This document shows, piece after piece, positions 41,935-53,110 of a DNA stretch of 64,000 nt. The number at the start of each line of letters is the position of its first letter. Within the stretch, counting starts at the first letter, position 1. The stretch lies in NCBI GenBank assembly GCA_903832325.1, contig CAILBC010000027.1, forward strand, positions 248,001 through 312,000. The letters are read 5' to 3'. The stretch comes from an uncultured Sphingomonadales bacterium (GTDB lineage Bacteria; Pseudomonadota; Alphaproteobacteria; Sphingomonadales; Sphingomonadaceae). Below the pieces are notes generated by a model, which was given only the letters and a program-made list of their open reading frames with translations, was not told the DNA's origin and searched no databases. Both the position numbers and the translations under genes were made by a program.

Positions 41935-43731
41935 ATGCCCGTCTACAAGGCACCCACGCGCGATACGCGCTTTGTCGTCAACGAACTGATCGGTCTGGAA
42001 ACCTTTCAGAACCTGCCCGGCTTTGCCAATGCCCAGCGCGATCTGACCGATGCCGTGATCGAGGAAGCCGGCCGCTTCGTGTCCGAAGTGGTCGCCCCGC
42101 TCAACCAGATCGGTGATCGCGAAGGCTGCACCCGCCATCCCGATGGCAGCGTGACCACGCCGACCGGGTTCAAGGCCGCCTATCGCCAATATGTCGAAGG
42201 CGGCTGGGCCACGCTGAGCGCGCCCGAGGCCTTTGGCGGGCAGGGGCTGCCCCATGTCATCGGCTTTGTCATGGAAGAATACCTGGCGAGCGCCAACCAG
42301 GCCTTTGCAATGTATCCGGGCCTCGCCAATGGCGCGATTTCGTCGATCCTGGTCAAGGGGTCGCCCGAACAGCAGCAGATGTATCTGCCCAAGATGGTCA
42401 CCGGCGAATGGCTGGGCACGATGAACCTGACCGAGCCGCATTGCGGCACCGATCTGGGCCTGCTGCGCACCCGCGCCGAACCGCGCGGCGATGGCAGCTA
42501 TGCGATTACCGGCACCAAGATTTTCATTTCCGCGGGCGATCACGACCTTTCGGAAAACATCATCCACCTGGTGCTCGCAAAAACGCCGGGCGCGCCCGAA
42601 TCGTCAAAAGGCATTTCGCTGTTCATCGTGCCCAAATTCCTGGTCAATCCCGATGGTTCGCCGGGCGCGCGCAATGCGGTGGCGGTGGGGTCGCTTGAAA
42701 ACAAGATGGGCATCCACGGCAACGCGACCTGCGTGATGAACTATGACGGTGCCACCGGGTTTCTGGTGGGCGAGGAATGCAAGGGTCTGGCCGCGATGTT
42801 CATCATGATGAACGCGGCGCGGCTGGGCGTGGGCATGCAGGGGCTGGCCCAGGCCGAAGCCGCATACCAGAACGCGGTGCTCTATGCGCAGGAACGGCGC
42901 CAGGGCCGCGCGCTGACCGGCCCGGCCGAACCCGACCAGCGCGCCGATCCGCTGTTTGTCCATGCCGATGTGCGCCGCATGCTGATGGATGCCAAAACCT
43001 TCACCGAAGGCATGCGCGCGCTGAGCCTGTGGGGCGCGCTGCAGGTCGATCTGTCGCACGATGCCCCCACCGAAGAAGAACGCCAGGCCGCCGATGACGT
43101 GATCAGCCTGCTGACCCCGGTGATCAAGGGCTATGGCACCGATATGGGCTACAAGACCGCAACCGACATGCAGCAGATCTGGGGCGGGCACGGCTATATC
43201 GCCGAAAACGGCATGGAACAGTTTGTGCGCGATGCGCGGATCGCGATGATCTATGAAGGCGCCAACGGCGTGCAGGCGATGGATCTGTGCGGGCGCAAGC
43301 TGGCGGCCCATGGCGGCCGCGCGATCCAGCGCCTGTTTGCGCTGGTCGATGCCGAAGTTGCCGATGCGGGCGACGATCTGGCATCGGTTGCCGGGCCGCT
43401 TGGCAAAGCCAATGGCGAACTGAAAGCGGCCACGATGTGGTTCATGCAGCACGCCATGGCCAATCCCGATGCGCTGGGTGCGGGCGCTTATGCCTTCATG
43501 ACGCTGACCGGGGTCGTGTCGCTGGGGCTGATGTGGCTGAAAATGGCTAAAGTCGCATCGGCCGCGCTGGCCGCGGGCAGCGACGAAGCGCCGTTTTACC
43601 AGGCAAAGCTGGTCTGCGCGCGCCACTGGGCAACGCGCTTTGCCCCGCAGGCCGGTGCGCTGCGGCGCGAAATCGAGGCGGGGGCCGATACGGTCATGGC
43701 GCTGCCGGTAGAGGCCTTTGCCACGGCGTGA
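41935..43731 (+). CDS. Acyl-CoA dehydrogenase (large DmdC-like subtype)
   Basis: The 598-residue flavoenzyme starts MPVYKAPTRDTRFVVNEL, with CAGGAG upstream. It has the flavin-binding LTEPHCGTDLGLLRT, SSKGISLFIVPKFL and the C-terminal IYEGANGVQAMDL. The long N-terminus and an extra C-terminal domain place it in the 3-methylmercaptopropionyl-CoA dehydrogenase-like subgroup. The catalytic Glu is likely within QIWGGHGYIAENGMEQFVRDARIAMIYEG. The substrate is unknown. It follows the MerR gene by about 40 bases. Confidence 0.9.
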   Translation: MPVYKAPTRDTRFVVNELIGLETFQNLPGFANAQRDLTDAVIEEAGRFVSEVVAPLNQIGDREGCTRHPDGSVTTPTGFKAAYRQYVEGGWATLSAPEAFGGQGLPHVIGFVMEEYLASANQAFAMYPGLANGAISSILVKGSPEQQQMYLPKMVTGEWLGTMNLTEPHCGTDLGLLRTRAEPRGDGSYAITGTKIFISAGDHDLSENIIHLVLAKTPGAPESSKGISLFIVPKFLVNPDGSPGARNAVAVGSLENKMGIHGNATCVMNYDGATGFLVGEECKGLAAMFIMMNAARLGVGMQGLAQAEAAYQNAVLYAQERRQGRALTGPAEPDQRADPLFVHADVRRMLMDAKTFTEGMRALSLWGALQVDLSHDAPTEEERQAADDVISLLTPVIKGYGTDMGYKTATDMQQIWGGHGYIAENGMEQFVRDARIAMIYEGANGVQAMDLCGRKLAAHGGRAIQRLFALVDAEVADAGDDLASVAGPLGKANGELKAATMWFMQHAMANPDALGAGAYAFMTLTGVVSLGLMWLKMAKVASAALAAGSDEAPFYQAKLVCARHWATRFAPQAGALRREIEAGADTVMALPVEAFATA

Positions 43732-43752
43732 TCGGCACACGCCGGGCGGGGT

Positions 43753-44457
43753 CTACGCGGTGCAGACTTCGCCCAGCAGGCTGATCAGCGCGGCCCAGGA
43801 TTGGTAATCAGCGCTGGCGTCATAACCGATCGCGGGCAGGCCGCGCGCATCGCTGCCCGGGTCGGTAAAGCCGTGTCGCACCCCGGCATAGCTGTGGAAA
43901 TGCCAATTCGCGCCCGCCGCATCCATTTCCTGCCAAAAGGCGATCACGTGATCACGCGGTGCCAGCGGATCGGCATCGCCGTGGCAGACCAGAATGCGCG
44001 TCGCGATCGGCGTGGCGGCCGTGGCCGGGCGATCGGTGGACAGGATACCGTGAAAACTGGCGACCAGCGCCAGGTCTTCCCCGCTGCGCGCCGCCTCCAG
44101 CACCGCCTGGCCACCCATGCAATAGCCGACGGCCGACAGCGCCAGATCGCCCGCCAGCGCGCGCAAGGCCGCAATGCCCGCACCGATGCGGCGGCGATAG
44201 CCATCGACATCGGCGCGCAAGCCCTCGGCCCGTTCGCGCGCATGGGCAAAATCGATGACCGGCACGCCATAGAAATCCGCGATCATCGTCACAAAACCCG
44301 CATCCGCGAGCATTTGCGCGCGCCGTTCCATCGGCGCATTCACGTTCATGATCGTCGGATAGAGCACGACGGCACCGCGCGCAGCGCCGGCCGGGCGCGC
44401 CAGCCACCCGGTCAGCGCCACCGCGCCATCGGCATAATCGATCCGTTCCAGCGCCAC
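43753..44457 (-). CDS. Dienelactone hydrolase family protein
   Basis: The GTG at 44457 gives 234 residues starting with VALERIDYADGAVALTGWLARP. The alpha/beta-hydrolase triad is visible: Cys in GYCMGGQAVLEAA, Asp in CHGDADPLAPRDH and His in YAGVRHGFTDPGS. The family hydrolyses dienelactone and related esters. Longer in-frame starts overlap cysK, but the residues there do not look like the family. It lies six bases after the cysK stop. Confidence 0.88.
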   Translation of the reverse strand: MALERIDYADGAVALTGWLARPAGAARGAVVLYPTIMNVNAPMERRAQMLADAGFVTMIADFYGVPVIDFAHARERAEGLRADVDGYRRRIGAGIAALRALAGDLALSAVGYCMGGQAVLEAARSGEDLALVASFHGILSTDRPATAATPIATRILVCHGDADPLAPRDHVIAFWQEMDAAGANWHFHSYAGVRHGFTDPGSDARGLPAIGYDASADYQSWAALISLLGEVCTA

Positions 44458-44462
44458 GATGC

Positions 44463-45380
44463 TTATTCCGGCAGGAAATCGGGCACCGACAGATAGCGTT
44501 CGCCGGTATCGTAATTGAACCCGAGAACGCGGCTGCCAGCGGGCAATTCGGGCAGCTTCTGCGCGATCGCGGCCAGTGTTGCGCCCGAACTGATCCCCAC
44601 CAGCAGGCCTTCTGCCCGCGCGCTGCGCCGGGCCCACTCTTTGGCATCGGCAGGATCGACCTGGATCGCGCCTTCGATCGACTGGGTGTGCAGGTTGCCC
44701 GGGATGAACCCGGCGCCGATGCCCTGAATCGGGTGTGGCGCGGGCTGACCGCCCGAAATCACCGGGCTCAGCGTCGGTTCCACCGCCCAGGCGCGCAAGT
44801 TTGGCCATGTCTGGCGCAGCCGTTCGGCGCAGCCGGTCAGGTGCCCGCCGGTGCCGACCCCGGTGATCAGCGCGTCAATCGGCGTATCGGCGAAATCGTT
44901 CAGGATCTCGATCGCGGTGGTGCGCACGTGCACGGCAATGTTCGCCGGGTTTTCAAACTGTTGCGGCATCCACGCGCCGGGGGTTTCCTCCACCAGCTGG
45001 CGCGCGCGTTCGATCGCGCCCTTCATCCCCTTTTCGCGCGGGGTCAGATCGAATGTCGCGCCATAGGCGAGCATCAGCCGGCGCCGTTCGAGCGACATCG
45101 ATTCGGGCATGACCAGGATCAGCCGATAGCCTTTGACCGCGGCGACCATGGCCAGGCCAATGCCGGTGTTGCCGGAAGTCGGCTCGACGATCGTGCCGCC
45201 GGGTTGCAGGCTGCCATCGGCTTCGGCCGCTTCGATCATCGACAGCGCGATGCGGTCCTTGATCGACCCGCCGGGGTTCGCGCGTTCGTTCTTGATCCAC
45301 ACTTCGTGGTCGGGAAACAGCCGGTTCAGCCGGATATGCGGCGTGTTGCCGATGGTGGTAAGGACGGAATCCGCTTTCAT
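44463..45380 (-). CDS. cysK: Cysteine synthase A
   Basis: CysK makes cysteine from O-acetylserine and sulphide with PLP. The 305-residue protein has the PLP lysine in [16 protein letters not shown], the phosphate loop [13 protein letters not shown] and [10 protein letters not shown]. The length is typical. It follows the MFS transporter gene and is closely followed by the dienelactone hydrolase gene. Confidence 0.95.
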   Translation of the reverse strand: MKADSVLTTIGNTPHIRLNRLFPDHEVWIKNERANPGGSIKDRIALSMIEAAEADGSLQPGGTIVEPTSGNTGIGLAMVAAVKGYRLILVMPESMSLERRRLMLAYGATFDLTPREKGMKGAIERARQLVEETPGAWMPQQFENPANIAVHVRTTAIEILNDFADTPIDALITGVGTGGHLTGCAERLRQTWPNLRAWAVEPTLSPVISGGQPAPHPIQGIGAGFIPGNLHTQSIEGAIQVDPADAKEWARRSARAEGLLVGISSGATLAAIAQKLPELPAGSRVLGFNYDTGERYLSVPDFLPE

Positions 45381-45403
45381 TGCGCTTGCTCCTTCATGAC
45401 GGG

Positions 45404-46723
45404 TCAGCCAGGATCGGCATAAGTGGTTGAAAATGATCGAACGCGGCGCAATTCGGGAAAGGCCAGGGTCCAGGCAACGGTCACCACCACGGCGCCGATT
45501 CCGCCGAACAGCACCGCTCCGGTTGCGCCGAACAGCGCGGCGGCAACCCCCGATTCCATTTCACCCAGCTCGTTCGAGGCGGATATCGCCAGCCCCGAAA
45601 TCGCCGAAACCCGCCCGCGCACCGCATCGGGGGTGTGCAATTGCACCAGCGTGTTGCGGATGAACACCGAAACCATGTCCGCCGCGCCCAGCGCCGCCAG
45701 GAACCCCAGCGACAGCGCGAAATTGCGCGACAGGCCGAAACCCACCGTCGCCAGCCCGAAGGCGGCCACCGCCAGCAGCATTCTGGCGCCGACATCGCGC
45801 TCGATCGGGCGCCGGGCGATGATCAGGCCGACAGCCGCCGCGCCCAGGCTGGGCATCGCACGCATCACGCCCAGGCCATAGGCCCCGACGGCATGGCCGT
45901 TCCAGGTCAGGATATCGCGCGCATAGACCGGCAGCAACGCGGTCGCCCCGCCCAGCAGCACCGCAAACAGATCAAGCGTGACGCAGCCGAACAGGAACCG
46001 GTCGCGCCAGACGTAGACCATGCCTTCGCTCATCTGGCGCAAGGGGTGGGCATGGGCGTTGCCCGGCGGCGGCGGCACGCGGCGAATGCGCGCCAGGCTG
46101 ATCGTGGCAAACAGCAGCAGGCCCGCCGCCATGGCATAAGGCAGCGCATGGTCCAGCCCGAACAGCACCCCGGCCAGCGCCGGCCCCGCTACCGATCCGG
46201 TTTGCCAGGCCATCGCGCTGATGGCGACGGCGCGCGGCATCAGCGCGGCGGGCACCACGTTGGGCGCAATCGATGATTGGGCCGGGCCGATGAACGTGCG
46301 CACCATGCCGTGCGTGGCGGCCAGCGCAAACAGCGCAAACAGTGTCAGCGCGTTGCACAGCGTCAGCACTGCCAGCGCCAGCGCGACCAACACATCGATT
46401 GCGGTGAAAATCGCGCAGACATTGCGCCGGTCAAACCGGTCGGCCACCACCCCGGCCACCGGCGCAAACAGGATCTGCGGCAAAAACTGCACCAGCCCGA
46501 GCAGGCCCAATTGCAGCGCCGCCGCACGGATAGACATGCCATACGTCCCGCGCGCGAGATCATAAAGCTGATAGCCCAGCACCACGACCATGCCGCTGGT
46601 GGCAAAGACCGAGGAACACCGCGCCAGCCAGAATCGCCGGTAATCGGGAATAGCCAAGGGCGATGCGGGCAGGGGAATGTCCTGCGCAGGTGCTTGATCG
46701 GATGTGGGGGCTTGCTCGGTCAC
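45404..46723 (-). CDS. MFS transporter, EntS-like
   Basis: The GTG at 46723 gives 439 residues with a disordered acidic start; an earlier TTG (46783) would add 20 residues. Twelve membrane segments are predicted, with [10 protein letters not shown] between segments 2 and 3 and an [15 protein letters not shown] stretch in the second half. The pattern resembles the EntS/enterobactin exporter group (MFS_3). The substrate is unknown. Confidence 0.85.
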   Translation of the reverse strand: MTEQAPTSDQAPAQDIPLPASPLAIPDYRRFWLARCSSVFATSGMVVVLGYQLYDLARGTYGMSIRAAALQLGLLGLVQFLPQILFAPVAGVVADRFDRRNVCAIFTAIDVLVALALAVLTLCNALTLFALFALAATHGMVRTFIGPAQSSIAPNVVPAALMPRAVAISAMAWQTGSVAGPALAGVLFGLDHALPYAMAAGLLLFATISLARIRRVPPPPGNAHAHPLRQMSEGMVYVWRDRFLFGCVTLDLFAVLLGGATALLPVYARDILTWNGHAVGAYGLGVMRAMPSLGAAAVGLIIARRPIERDVGARMLLAVAAFGLATVGFGLSRNFALSLGFLAALGAADMVSVFIRNTLVQLHTPDAVRGRVSAISGLAISASNELGEMESGVAAALFGATGAVLFGGIGAVVVTVAWTLAFPELRRVRSFSTTYADPG

Positions 46724-46833
46724 GCGCCCTGATGTGGCAGCGTCACCGCGGCTTGCCAAGCGATCAAAACTATCGCGGCCCAAATCTCAATAAAAAAAGT
46801 AGAGATTTTTGTGCAGCCTTTGACGGGTTGGCG

Positions 46834-47172
46834 TCAACTCGCCGGGCGCAACCGGGGGTTGGGCTGCAAGGCCTTGATCATTTTTACAAAATCATCGGCG
46901 CGCACGATCCGTTCAAACTGGAACCCGGCACGTTCGGTATCGTTCCACACCAGAAAGGCTTCGATCCGGCCGATGTGCGGCAGGCGAATCGTCACGCGTT
47001 CGCCCCGGCCCAGTTCGGTCTGGCCGCGGGTCATGAACCCGGTGGTCGAAACGTTGATCAGATCGAGCATGATGTCGCCGAGTCGGCGATGTTCGCCAAT
47101 GATCGACAAGTCCACCGGATGGCGGGTCGAACGGCGATGATCGGTAACAGATAGCTGAGCCCCGCCGGACAT
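46834..47172 (-). CDS. PilZ-domain c-di-GMP-binding protein
   Basis: The ATG at 47172 has AGGAGGA just upstream and gives 112 residues. The protein is almost only a PilZ domain: the RxxxR motif lies in HRRSTRHPVDL and the NxSxxG motif in LINVSTTGF. It should bind c-di-GMP and act on motility, polysaccharide or cell-cycle targets. It is monocistronic. Confidence 0.88.
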   Translation of the reverse strand: MSGGAQLSVTDHRRSTRHPVDLSIIGEHRRLGDIMLDLINVSTTGFMTRGQTELGRGERVTIRLPHIGRIEAFLVWNDTERAGFQFERIVRADDFVKMIKALQPNPRLRPAS

Positions 47173-47382
47173 CGTTCCTCCTCCTGACCGAATTGACCAA
47201 ACGCTTCGTCGCGCGGTCAAATCGGCCGCGAGAATCAGCCTTCATAATCACCCGAAATGGCTACCATTTCGTAAATCGACCGGCAATTGTTCGCCGCCAG
47301 CGGCAATTTTGTGCCGGTAAGGTTTTGTCAATACTGGGAAAATGTCCCAAACGGGTACGGTTTCGTGGTTACCGGGGGGCGA

Positions 47383-48612
47383 TCAGGCACCGCGCAGGAT
47401 GCCATGCTTTTTCTTGCCGGCAGAAAGCCGCGCCTCGCCACCTGCCAGCATGACATGGTGGCCATCGTCGGTAATCGCGGCACCATCGAGTCGCGCGCCG
47501 CCGCCCGCGATCAGCCGCTTGGCCTCGCCCCGGCTGGCCGCAAAGCCCAGCCCGATCAGCGCGTCGATCACCCCGATGCCCTCGGCACCGACCATCAGCA
47601 CGGGCAGATCCTGCCCCAGCCCGCCGCCGGCAAAGGTGGCTGCGGCGGTCGCTTCGGCAGCGCGCGCGGCTTCGGCCCCGCGCACCAGCGTGGTCACTGC
47701 GTTGGCCAGCACGATCTTGGCCGCGTTGATTTCGCTGCCCGCCAGCGCTTCCAGCCGGGCGATTTCATCCAGCGGCATGTCGGTGAACAGGCGCAGGAAC
47801 CGGCCAACATCGCGATCATCGACATTGCGCCAATATTGCCAGAAGTCATAACCGGGCAGCATCTCTTCGTTCAGCCAGACCGCGCCGTTCACGCTTTTGC
47901 CCATCTTGGCGCCATCGGCCGTGGTCAGCAGCGGTGTGGTCAGGCCGAACAGTTCGATGCCGTTCATCCGCCGGGTCAGTTCGATGCCGTTGACGATATT
48001 GCCCCACTGGTCCGATCCGCCCAGCTGCAACCGGCAGCCATGGCGCAGCGCCAGCTCGCGAAAGTCATAGGCCTGGAGGATCATGTAGTTGAATTCCAGG
48101 AACGTCAGCGGCTGTTCGCGATCGAGCCGGGTTTTTACCGAATCGAATGTCAGCATGCGGTTGACGGTGAAATGCGGCCCGACGCTGCGCAGCAGGTCGA
48201 TATAGCCAAGCCCCTGCAGCCAGTCGTCGTTGTTGACCATCACCGCGCCGGTCGGGCCATCGCCGAAATCGAGCAGGCGATGAAACACTTGCGCAATGCC
48301 GGCGATATTGGCCGCGATCATCGCGGTGGTCAAAAGCTTGCGGCTTTCATCCTTGCCGCTGGGATCGCCGATCTTTGTCGTGCCGCCGCCCATCAGCGCA
48401 ATCGGCCGGTGCCCCGCCTGTTGCAGCCGGCGCAGCAGCATGACCGACGCCAGGTTGCCGACGTGCAGCGATGGCGCGGTCGCGTCATAGCCGTTATAGG
48501 CCGTCACGATCCCTTCACAGGCCAGCGCGTCCAGCCCTGCGGCATCGGTCAGCTGGTGGATATGCCCCCGTTCGGACAGGAGGCGGAGAAGATCGGACTT
48601 GTATTCGGTCAT
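47383..48612 (-). CDS. tyrS: Tyrosyl-tRNA synthetase
   Basis: The ATG at 48612 gives 409 residues. The HIGH-type motif reads PSLHVGN, the KMSKS-type motif reads AKMGKS, and a C-terminal S4 RNA-binding domain ([22 protein letters not shown]) follows. The family length is normal. No T-box is visible upstream, as expected for this group. Confidence 0.96.
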   Translation of the reverse strand: MTEYKSDLLRLLSERGHIHQLTDAAGLDALACEGIVTAYNGYDATAPSLHVGNLASVMLLRRLQQAGHRPIALMGGGTTKIGDPSGKDESRKLLTTAMIAANIAGIAQVFHRLLDFGDGPTGAVMVNNDDWLQGLGYIDLLRSVGPHFTVNRMLTFDSVKTRLDREQPLTFLEFNYMILQAYDFRELALRHGCRLQLGGSDQWGNIVNGIELTRRMNGIELFGLTTPLLTTADGAKMGKSVNGAVWLNEEMLPGYDFWQYWRNVDDRDVGRFLRLFTDMPLDEIARLEALAGSEINAAKIVLANAVTTLVRGAEAARAAEATAAATFAGGGLGQDLPVLMVGAEGIGVIDALIGLGFAASRGEAKRLIAGGGARLDGAAITDDGHHVMLAGGEARLSAGKKKHGILRGA

Positions 48613-48660
48613 GACACGCTTTCGCTGAACTGCGCGCGCGCCTAGCATGGAGTTGTGCCG

Positions 48661-49326
48661 ATGGAAACGCTGCTGCTCACCCCGCACCCCGCAAAACCGC
48701 CGCGCCGGGTGCACGCGGTCACCGCGCGGGTGCTGTCGATCGATGCCAACTGGTGCGTGCTGCGCTGGAAGGTGGAAGGCGCAAACGATCTGGTGGTGCC
48801 GGGCTTTGCCGGGCAGGGGCGGCAGGACGGGCTGTGGCAGACCACGTGTTTCGAACTGTTTGTGGCGCATTGGCCCCACCACGGCAGCGCCCACGGCCAG
48901 CGGCGCGCAAACAGCGCGCCAAACGCCGATCCCGGCCTGTCGGCCACGCGCTTGTTCATGGAGGCGCTGGACGAACAGGGCGGGCCTGCCGGCCCCGAAC
49001 CTGGTGCCTACAGCGAATTCAACTTTTCCCCGTCGGAACGCTGGGCCGCCTATGATTTTGCCGCCTATCGCACCGGCATGGCCGAACGCGCGATGCCGCG
49101 CGCGCCGGTGATCACCCCGCGCCGGGGGGGCGATGTGCTGTTTTGCGATGTGGCGGTGCCACGGTCGGCCTTGCCGCCGCTGCCCTGGCGCTATGGCCTG
49201 ACTTCGGTGCTGGACGAACACGGCGTCGGCCCGTCGTATTGGGCCATGGCGCACCCGCCCGAAACGCCCGATTTCCACGATCCGGCTTGCCACGGCGCAC
49301 GGCTTGCGGCAGCGCAGGCAACATGA
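48661..49326 (+). CDS. DOMON-like domain protein
   Basis: The start at 48661 has GGAG eight bases upstream; a GTG at 48655 is an alternative. The 221-residue soluble protein has a beta-rich DOMON-like composition, with [36 protein letters not shown] and [22 protein letters not shown]. Family members occur widely in sphingomonads with no established function. Its stop overlaps the start of the muramidase gene (ATGA). Confidence 0.8.
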   Translation: METLLLTPHPAKPPRRVHAVTARVLSIDANWCVLRWKVEGANDLVVPGFAGQGRQDGLWQTTCFELFVAHWPHHGSAHGQRRANSAPNADPGLSATRLFMEALDEQGGPAGPEPGAYSEFNFSPSERWAAYDFAAYRTGMAERAMPRAPVITPRRGGDVLFCDVAVPRSALPPLPWRYGLTSVLDEHGVGPSYWAMAHPPETPDFHDPACHGARLAAAQAT

Positions 49327-50531
49327 CTGTCCTGTTTGGCATCGATCGCCTGATCGCCGATCCCGCGCTGCGCGCGCCGCTTTCCGGCCGGCGCGTGGCG
49401 CTGGTGGCGCATCCCGCCTCGGTTACGCATACCCTGGCCCATTCGCTCGATGCGCTGGCGGCGCTGCCCGAAATCACGCTGACCGCCGCATTCGGCCCGC
49501 AGCACGGGCTGAAAGGCGACAAGCAGGACAACATGGTCGAATCGGCCGATTTTACCGATCCCGATCACCATGTTCCGGTGTTCAGCCTTTATGGCGAAGT
49601 GCGCCGGCCCACGCCCGCGATGATCGATACCGCCGATGTGTTCCTGTTCGATCTGCAGGACCTGGGCTGCCGCATCTATACGTTCGTCACCACGCTGCTT
49701 TACCTGCTGGAGGCGGTTTCGGGCACGGGCAAAGCGGTGTGGGTGCTCGATCGCCCCAACCCCGCCGGCCGGCCGGTGGAAGGGACAAAGCTGCTGCCCG
49801 GGCACGAAAGCTTTGTTGGCGCGGGGCCCATGCCGATGCGCCACGGGCTGACTCTGGGCGAAATGGGCCGCTGGTTTATCGATCATTATCAGCTTGATGT
49901 CGATTACCGCGTGATCACGATGGCGGGCTGGGCGCCCGATGCCGGGCCCGGGTTCGGCTGGCCCGAAGACCGCGTGTGGATCAATCCTTCGCCCAATGCG
50001 GCCAGCCTCAACATGGCGCGCGCCTATGCCGGCACGGTGATGATCGAAGGCGCAACCCTGTCCGAAGGGCGCGGCACCACCCGGCCGCTGGAGGTGCTGT
50101 TTGGCGCGCCCGATGTGAACGCGCGCGCGGTTCTTGCTGAAATGCAGGCGCTCGCGCCGCGCTGGCTGGCCGGCTGCGCCCTGCGTGAATGCTGGTTCGA
50201 ACCGACATTCCACAAACACGCGCACCAGGCCTGTTCGGCGCTGATGATCCATGCCGAAGGGGCGTTTTACGACCATGCCGCGTTCCGCCCCTGGCGCCTG
50301 CAGGCGCTGGCGTTCAAGGCGATCCGGAACCTGCACCCCGATTATCCGCTGTGGCGCGATTTTCCCTATGAATATGTGCTGGACCGGCTGGCGATCGACG
50401 TGATCAACGGCGGCCCGGCGTTGCGCGAATGGGTCGATGATCCCGCCGCGCTGCCTGCCGATCTGGAGGCCCTGGCCGCGCCGGACGAGGTGGCCTGGCT
50501 TCAGGAAACCGCGGCTTACCGCCTTTATTGA
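49323..50531 (+). CDS. NamZ-like exo-beta-N-acetylmuramidase (DUF1343)
   Basis: The ATG at 49323 gives 402 residues starting [14 protein letters not shown]1343 features are [55 protein letters not shown] and [25 protein letters not shown]. The family includes NamZ, which releases N-acetylmuramic acid from peptidoglycan fragments. No signal peptide is visible, so it would work in the cytoplasm on recycled muropeptides or be exported by another route. It overlaps the DOMON-like gene and ends seven bases into the convergent MFS gene. Confidence 0.85.
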   Translation: MTVLFGIDRLIADPALRAPLSGRRVALVAHPASVTHTLAHSLDALAALPEITLTAAFGPQHGLKGDKQDNMVESADFTDPDHHVPVFSLYGEVRRPTPAMIDTADVFLFDLQDLGCRIYTFVTTLLYLLEAVSGTGKAVWVLDRPNPAGRPVEGTKLLPGHESFVGAGPMPMRHGLTLGEMGRWFIDHYQLDVDYRVITMAGWAPDAGPGFGWPEDRVWINPSPNAASLNMARAYAGTVMIEGATLSEGRGTTRPLEVLFGAPDVNARAVLAEMQALAPRWLAGCALRECWFEPTFHKHAHQACSALMIHAEGAFYDHAAFRPWRLQALAFKAIRNLHPDYPLWRDFPYEYVLDRLAIDVINGGPALREWVDDPAALPADLEALAAPDEVAWLQETAAYRLY

Positions 50532-51832
50532 GCCAGCGCCGGCGTGCGGATCGCCTTGCGCCGCACGCTCATCGGTGCGCTTTCGGGCAGGAACAGCATT
50601 GCCGCCAGGCCCATGCAGGCAATGCCCATCAGATACCATGCCAGCACCGCGGGATTGCCGGTGCGGTGCAGCAGCCAGGCCAGGTTGAGCTGTGTCGTAC
50701 CGCCCATCGTCGTTACCGGAATGGTATAGACCAACGCAAAGGCGCGGGCGCGCATGCCGCGGGGCAGGCTTTCCGCCACGGCGGTGAACGCGGCCGAAAA
50801 CGGCATCGTGCCCAGCCCCGACAGCACGATGTTCAGCGTCAGGAACGCAAATACCGTGGGCGCGGCCAGAAACCAGGTGAACATCGGCATGATCAGCAGC
50901 ACAAACGCCAGTTGCGGCCAGATCATCGCCGGCCGCCGCCCGACCTTGTCGCTCAGCCAGCCGCCGATGATCGCGGTGATCATCCCTGCGGTGTTGTTGG
51001 CCAGATCGCCCGCCATGCCCACCCAGATCGGCAGGTGCAGCGTGTTTTGCGCAAACGTCGCCATATAAAGGAAAATATAGGTCGTGGTGGTGCCGGCGCC
51101 GATGATCAGCATGCCCAGCACGACAATCCGCGCAAACCCGGCCGGCGTCGCGCTCAGGCTTTCGGCCTCGGTCAACGGGGCTTCGCTGTGCACCGGATGG
51201 TCGGGCAGGCTGCGCCGGATCAGCAAGGCAAAGGGCAGGATCGATGTGCCCGCCAGCAGTGCGATGCGCCAGCCATACCGGCCCAGCTGATCATCATCGA
51301 GCCACAGGCTGAGCAGAAAGGCGACCAGCGCGCCCACGGTAAAGGCGATCATCTGGCTGGAATTCTGCCAGCTTGAGGCCCAGCCGCGCCGTTCGGGCGG
51401 CACGGATTCGAGCATATACGTGGTCGCCGCGCCCACTTCACCGCCCAGCGCAAAGCCCTGGCACAGCCGCGCGGCAATCGCGATGATCGGCGCGGCAATG
51501 CCGATCGTGGCATAGCCCGGCGTGCAGGCCAGCGCGATGATCCCCGCGCCCATCAGCAGCAGCGACAGGAACATGCCCTGTTTGCGCCCGTGCCGGTCGG
51601 CATAGCCACCGATCACCCAGGCCCCCACCGGCCGTGCCACAAACCCGGCGCCAAACGTGGCCAGCGACCCCATCAGGCTGAGATAGCCGCTGGTCGAAGG
51701 GAAAAACGTGTGCCCGATCTGGATCGCGAAATAGGCGTAAGTCACGAAATCATAGAATTCGAGCGCATTGCCGCAAGTCGCGGCGACAACCGCGCGACGG
51801 GCCATACGGGGATCATGCGCCGGGCTGTGCAT
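50525..51832 (-). CDS. MFS transporter, metabolite:H+ symporter (MHS) type
   Basis: The 435-residue protein has twelve membrane segments. Residues LEFYDFVTYAYFAIQIG and RPVGAWVIGGYADRHGRKQGM match the MHS/ProP-CitA group of proton-coupled carboxylate or osmolyte carriers. No substrate can be named. The 3' end overlaps the convergent NamZ gene. Confidence 0.9.
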   Translation of the reverse strand: MHSPAHDPRMARRAVVAATCGNALEFYDFVTYAYFAIQIGHTFFPSTSGYLSLMGSLATFGAGFVARPVGAWVIGGYADRHGRKQGMFLSLLLMGAGIIALACTPGYATIGIAAPIIAIAARLCQGFALGGEVGAATTYMLESVPPERRGWASSWQNSSQMIAFTVGALVAFLLSLWLDDDQLGRYGWRIALLAGTSILPFALLIRRSLPDHPVHSEAPLTEAESLSATPAGFARIVVLGMLIIGAGTTTTYIFLYMATFAQNTLHLPIWVGMAGDLANNTAGMITAIIGGWLSDKVGRRPAMIWPQLAFVLLIMPMFTWFLAAPTVFAFLTLNIVLSGLGTMPFSAAFTAVAESLPRGMRARAFALVYTIPVTTMGGTTQLNLAWLLHRTGNPAVLAWYLMGIACMGLAAMLFLPESAPMSVRRKAIRTPALAQ

Positions 51833-51924
51833 TGATGTCCTTACCTGAAAAGCCTTCCCGCGAAGGAGAAGGGCGCTTGCCGGTCGTTATAGCCCGCCCT
51901 GCGACCAACCGGTCAAGGTGCAGA

Positions 51925-53106
51925 TCACCCCTTCTTGCGCGTCAGTTCGCGCATCGCTGCATCCAGCCCGCCCAAAGTCAGCGGGTGCATCGATCCGCCG
52001 ACCAGATCCTTGATCATCTTGGTCGATTGAGAATAGGTCCACTGCTTTTCGGGCACGGGATTGAGCCAGACCGTGGCGGGGTACGTCTGCGCCACGCGGT
52101 GCAGCCAGACGGCGCCCGCTTCTTCGTTGAAATGTTCGACCGAGCCGCCGGGGTGGGTGATTTCATAAGGGCTCATCGCCGCATCGCCGACAAATATTGC
52201 CTTGTAATCATGGCCATATTTGTGGAGGATATCCCAGGTCGTGGTGCGTTCGGCCCAGCGCCGGCGGTTGTCTTTCCACACGCCTTCATAAAGGCAGTTG
52301 TGGAAATAGAAGAATTCCAGGTTCTTGAATTCGGCGGTCGCCGCGCTGAACAGTTCCTCCACCAGCTTGATGAACGGGTCCATCGATCCGCCGACATCGA
52401 GGAACAGCAGCAGCTTTACCGCGTTGTGCCGTTCGGGGCGCATGCGGATATCCAGCCAGCCCTGCCGCGCAGTGCCTTCGATCGTGGCGTCAAGATCCAG
52501 TTCGTCGGCGGCGCCTTCGCGCGCAAACCGGCGCAGGCGGCGCAGCGCCACCTTGATGTTGCGCGTGCCCAGTTCGCGGGTGTTGTCGAGGTTCTGGAAT
52601 TCGCGCTTTTCCCAGACCTTGATCGCCTTGCCGTGCTTGGCCTCGCCGCCAATGCGCACGCCTTCGGGGTTGTATCCCGCATTTCCAAACGGGCTGGTGC
52701 CGCCGGTGCCGACCCATTTGTTGCCGCCCTGGTGGCGCTTTTCCTGTTCTTCCAGACGCTTTTTCAGCGTCTCCATGATCTCGTCCCACGATCCCAGCGA
52801 TTTGATCGCGGCCATTTCCTCTGGCGTGAGGAATTTTTCGGCCACCGCCTTCAACCAGTCTTCGGGCACATCGACCGGGCGCTGGCCATAATCCGACAGC
52901 AGGCCCTTGAACACTTTGTTGAACACCTGGTCGAACCGGTCGAGCAGGCCCTCGTCCTTCACGAACGTCGCGCGTGACAGGTAATAGAACGCTTCGGGCG
53001 TGCGATCGATCACCTCTTTGTCGAGCGCCTCCAGCAGCACCAGGTGCTCCTTGAAACTGGCCGAAATCCCGGCCGCGCGCAATTCATCGACAAAGTTGAA
53101 AAACAT
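51925..53106 (-). CDS. VWA domain protein (CoxE-like)
   Basis: The ATG at 53106 gives 393 residues starting MFFNFVDELRAAGISAS. A VWA/CoxE-like domain has LLFLDVGGSMDPF near residues 233-245 and a coordinated helix before it. The MIDAS DxSxS position reads D-V-G-G-S, so the first Ser is Gly. It lies in a set with a GFA protein and a MoxR AAA ATPase, a pair often involved in metal-cofactor insertion or chaperoning. Confidence 0.9.
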   Translation of the reverse strand: MFFNFVDELRAAGISASFKEHLVLLEALDKEVIDRTPEAFYYLSRATFVKDEGLLDRFDQVFNKVFKGLLSDYGQRPVDVPEDWLKAVAEKFLTPEEMAAIKSLGSWDEIMETLKKRLEEQEKRHQGGNKWVGTGGTSPFGNAGYNPEGVRIGGEAKHGKAIKVWEKREFQNLDNTRELGTRNIKVALRRLRRFAREGAADELDLDATIEGTARQGWLDIRMRPERHNAVKLLLFLDVGGSMDPFIKLVEELFSAATAEFKNLEFFYFHNCLYEGVWKDNRRRWAERTTTWDILHKYGHDYKAIFVGDAAMSPYEITHPGGSVEHFNEEAGAVWLHRVAQTYPATVWLNPVPEKQWTYSQSTKMIKDLVGGSMHPLTLGGLDAAMRELTRKKG

Positions 53107-53110
53107 CGGA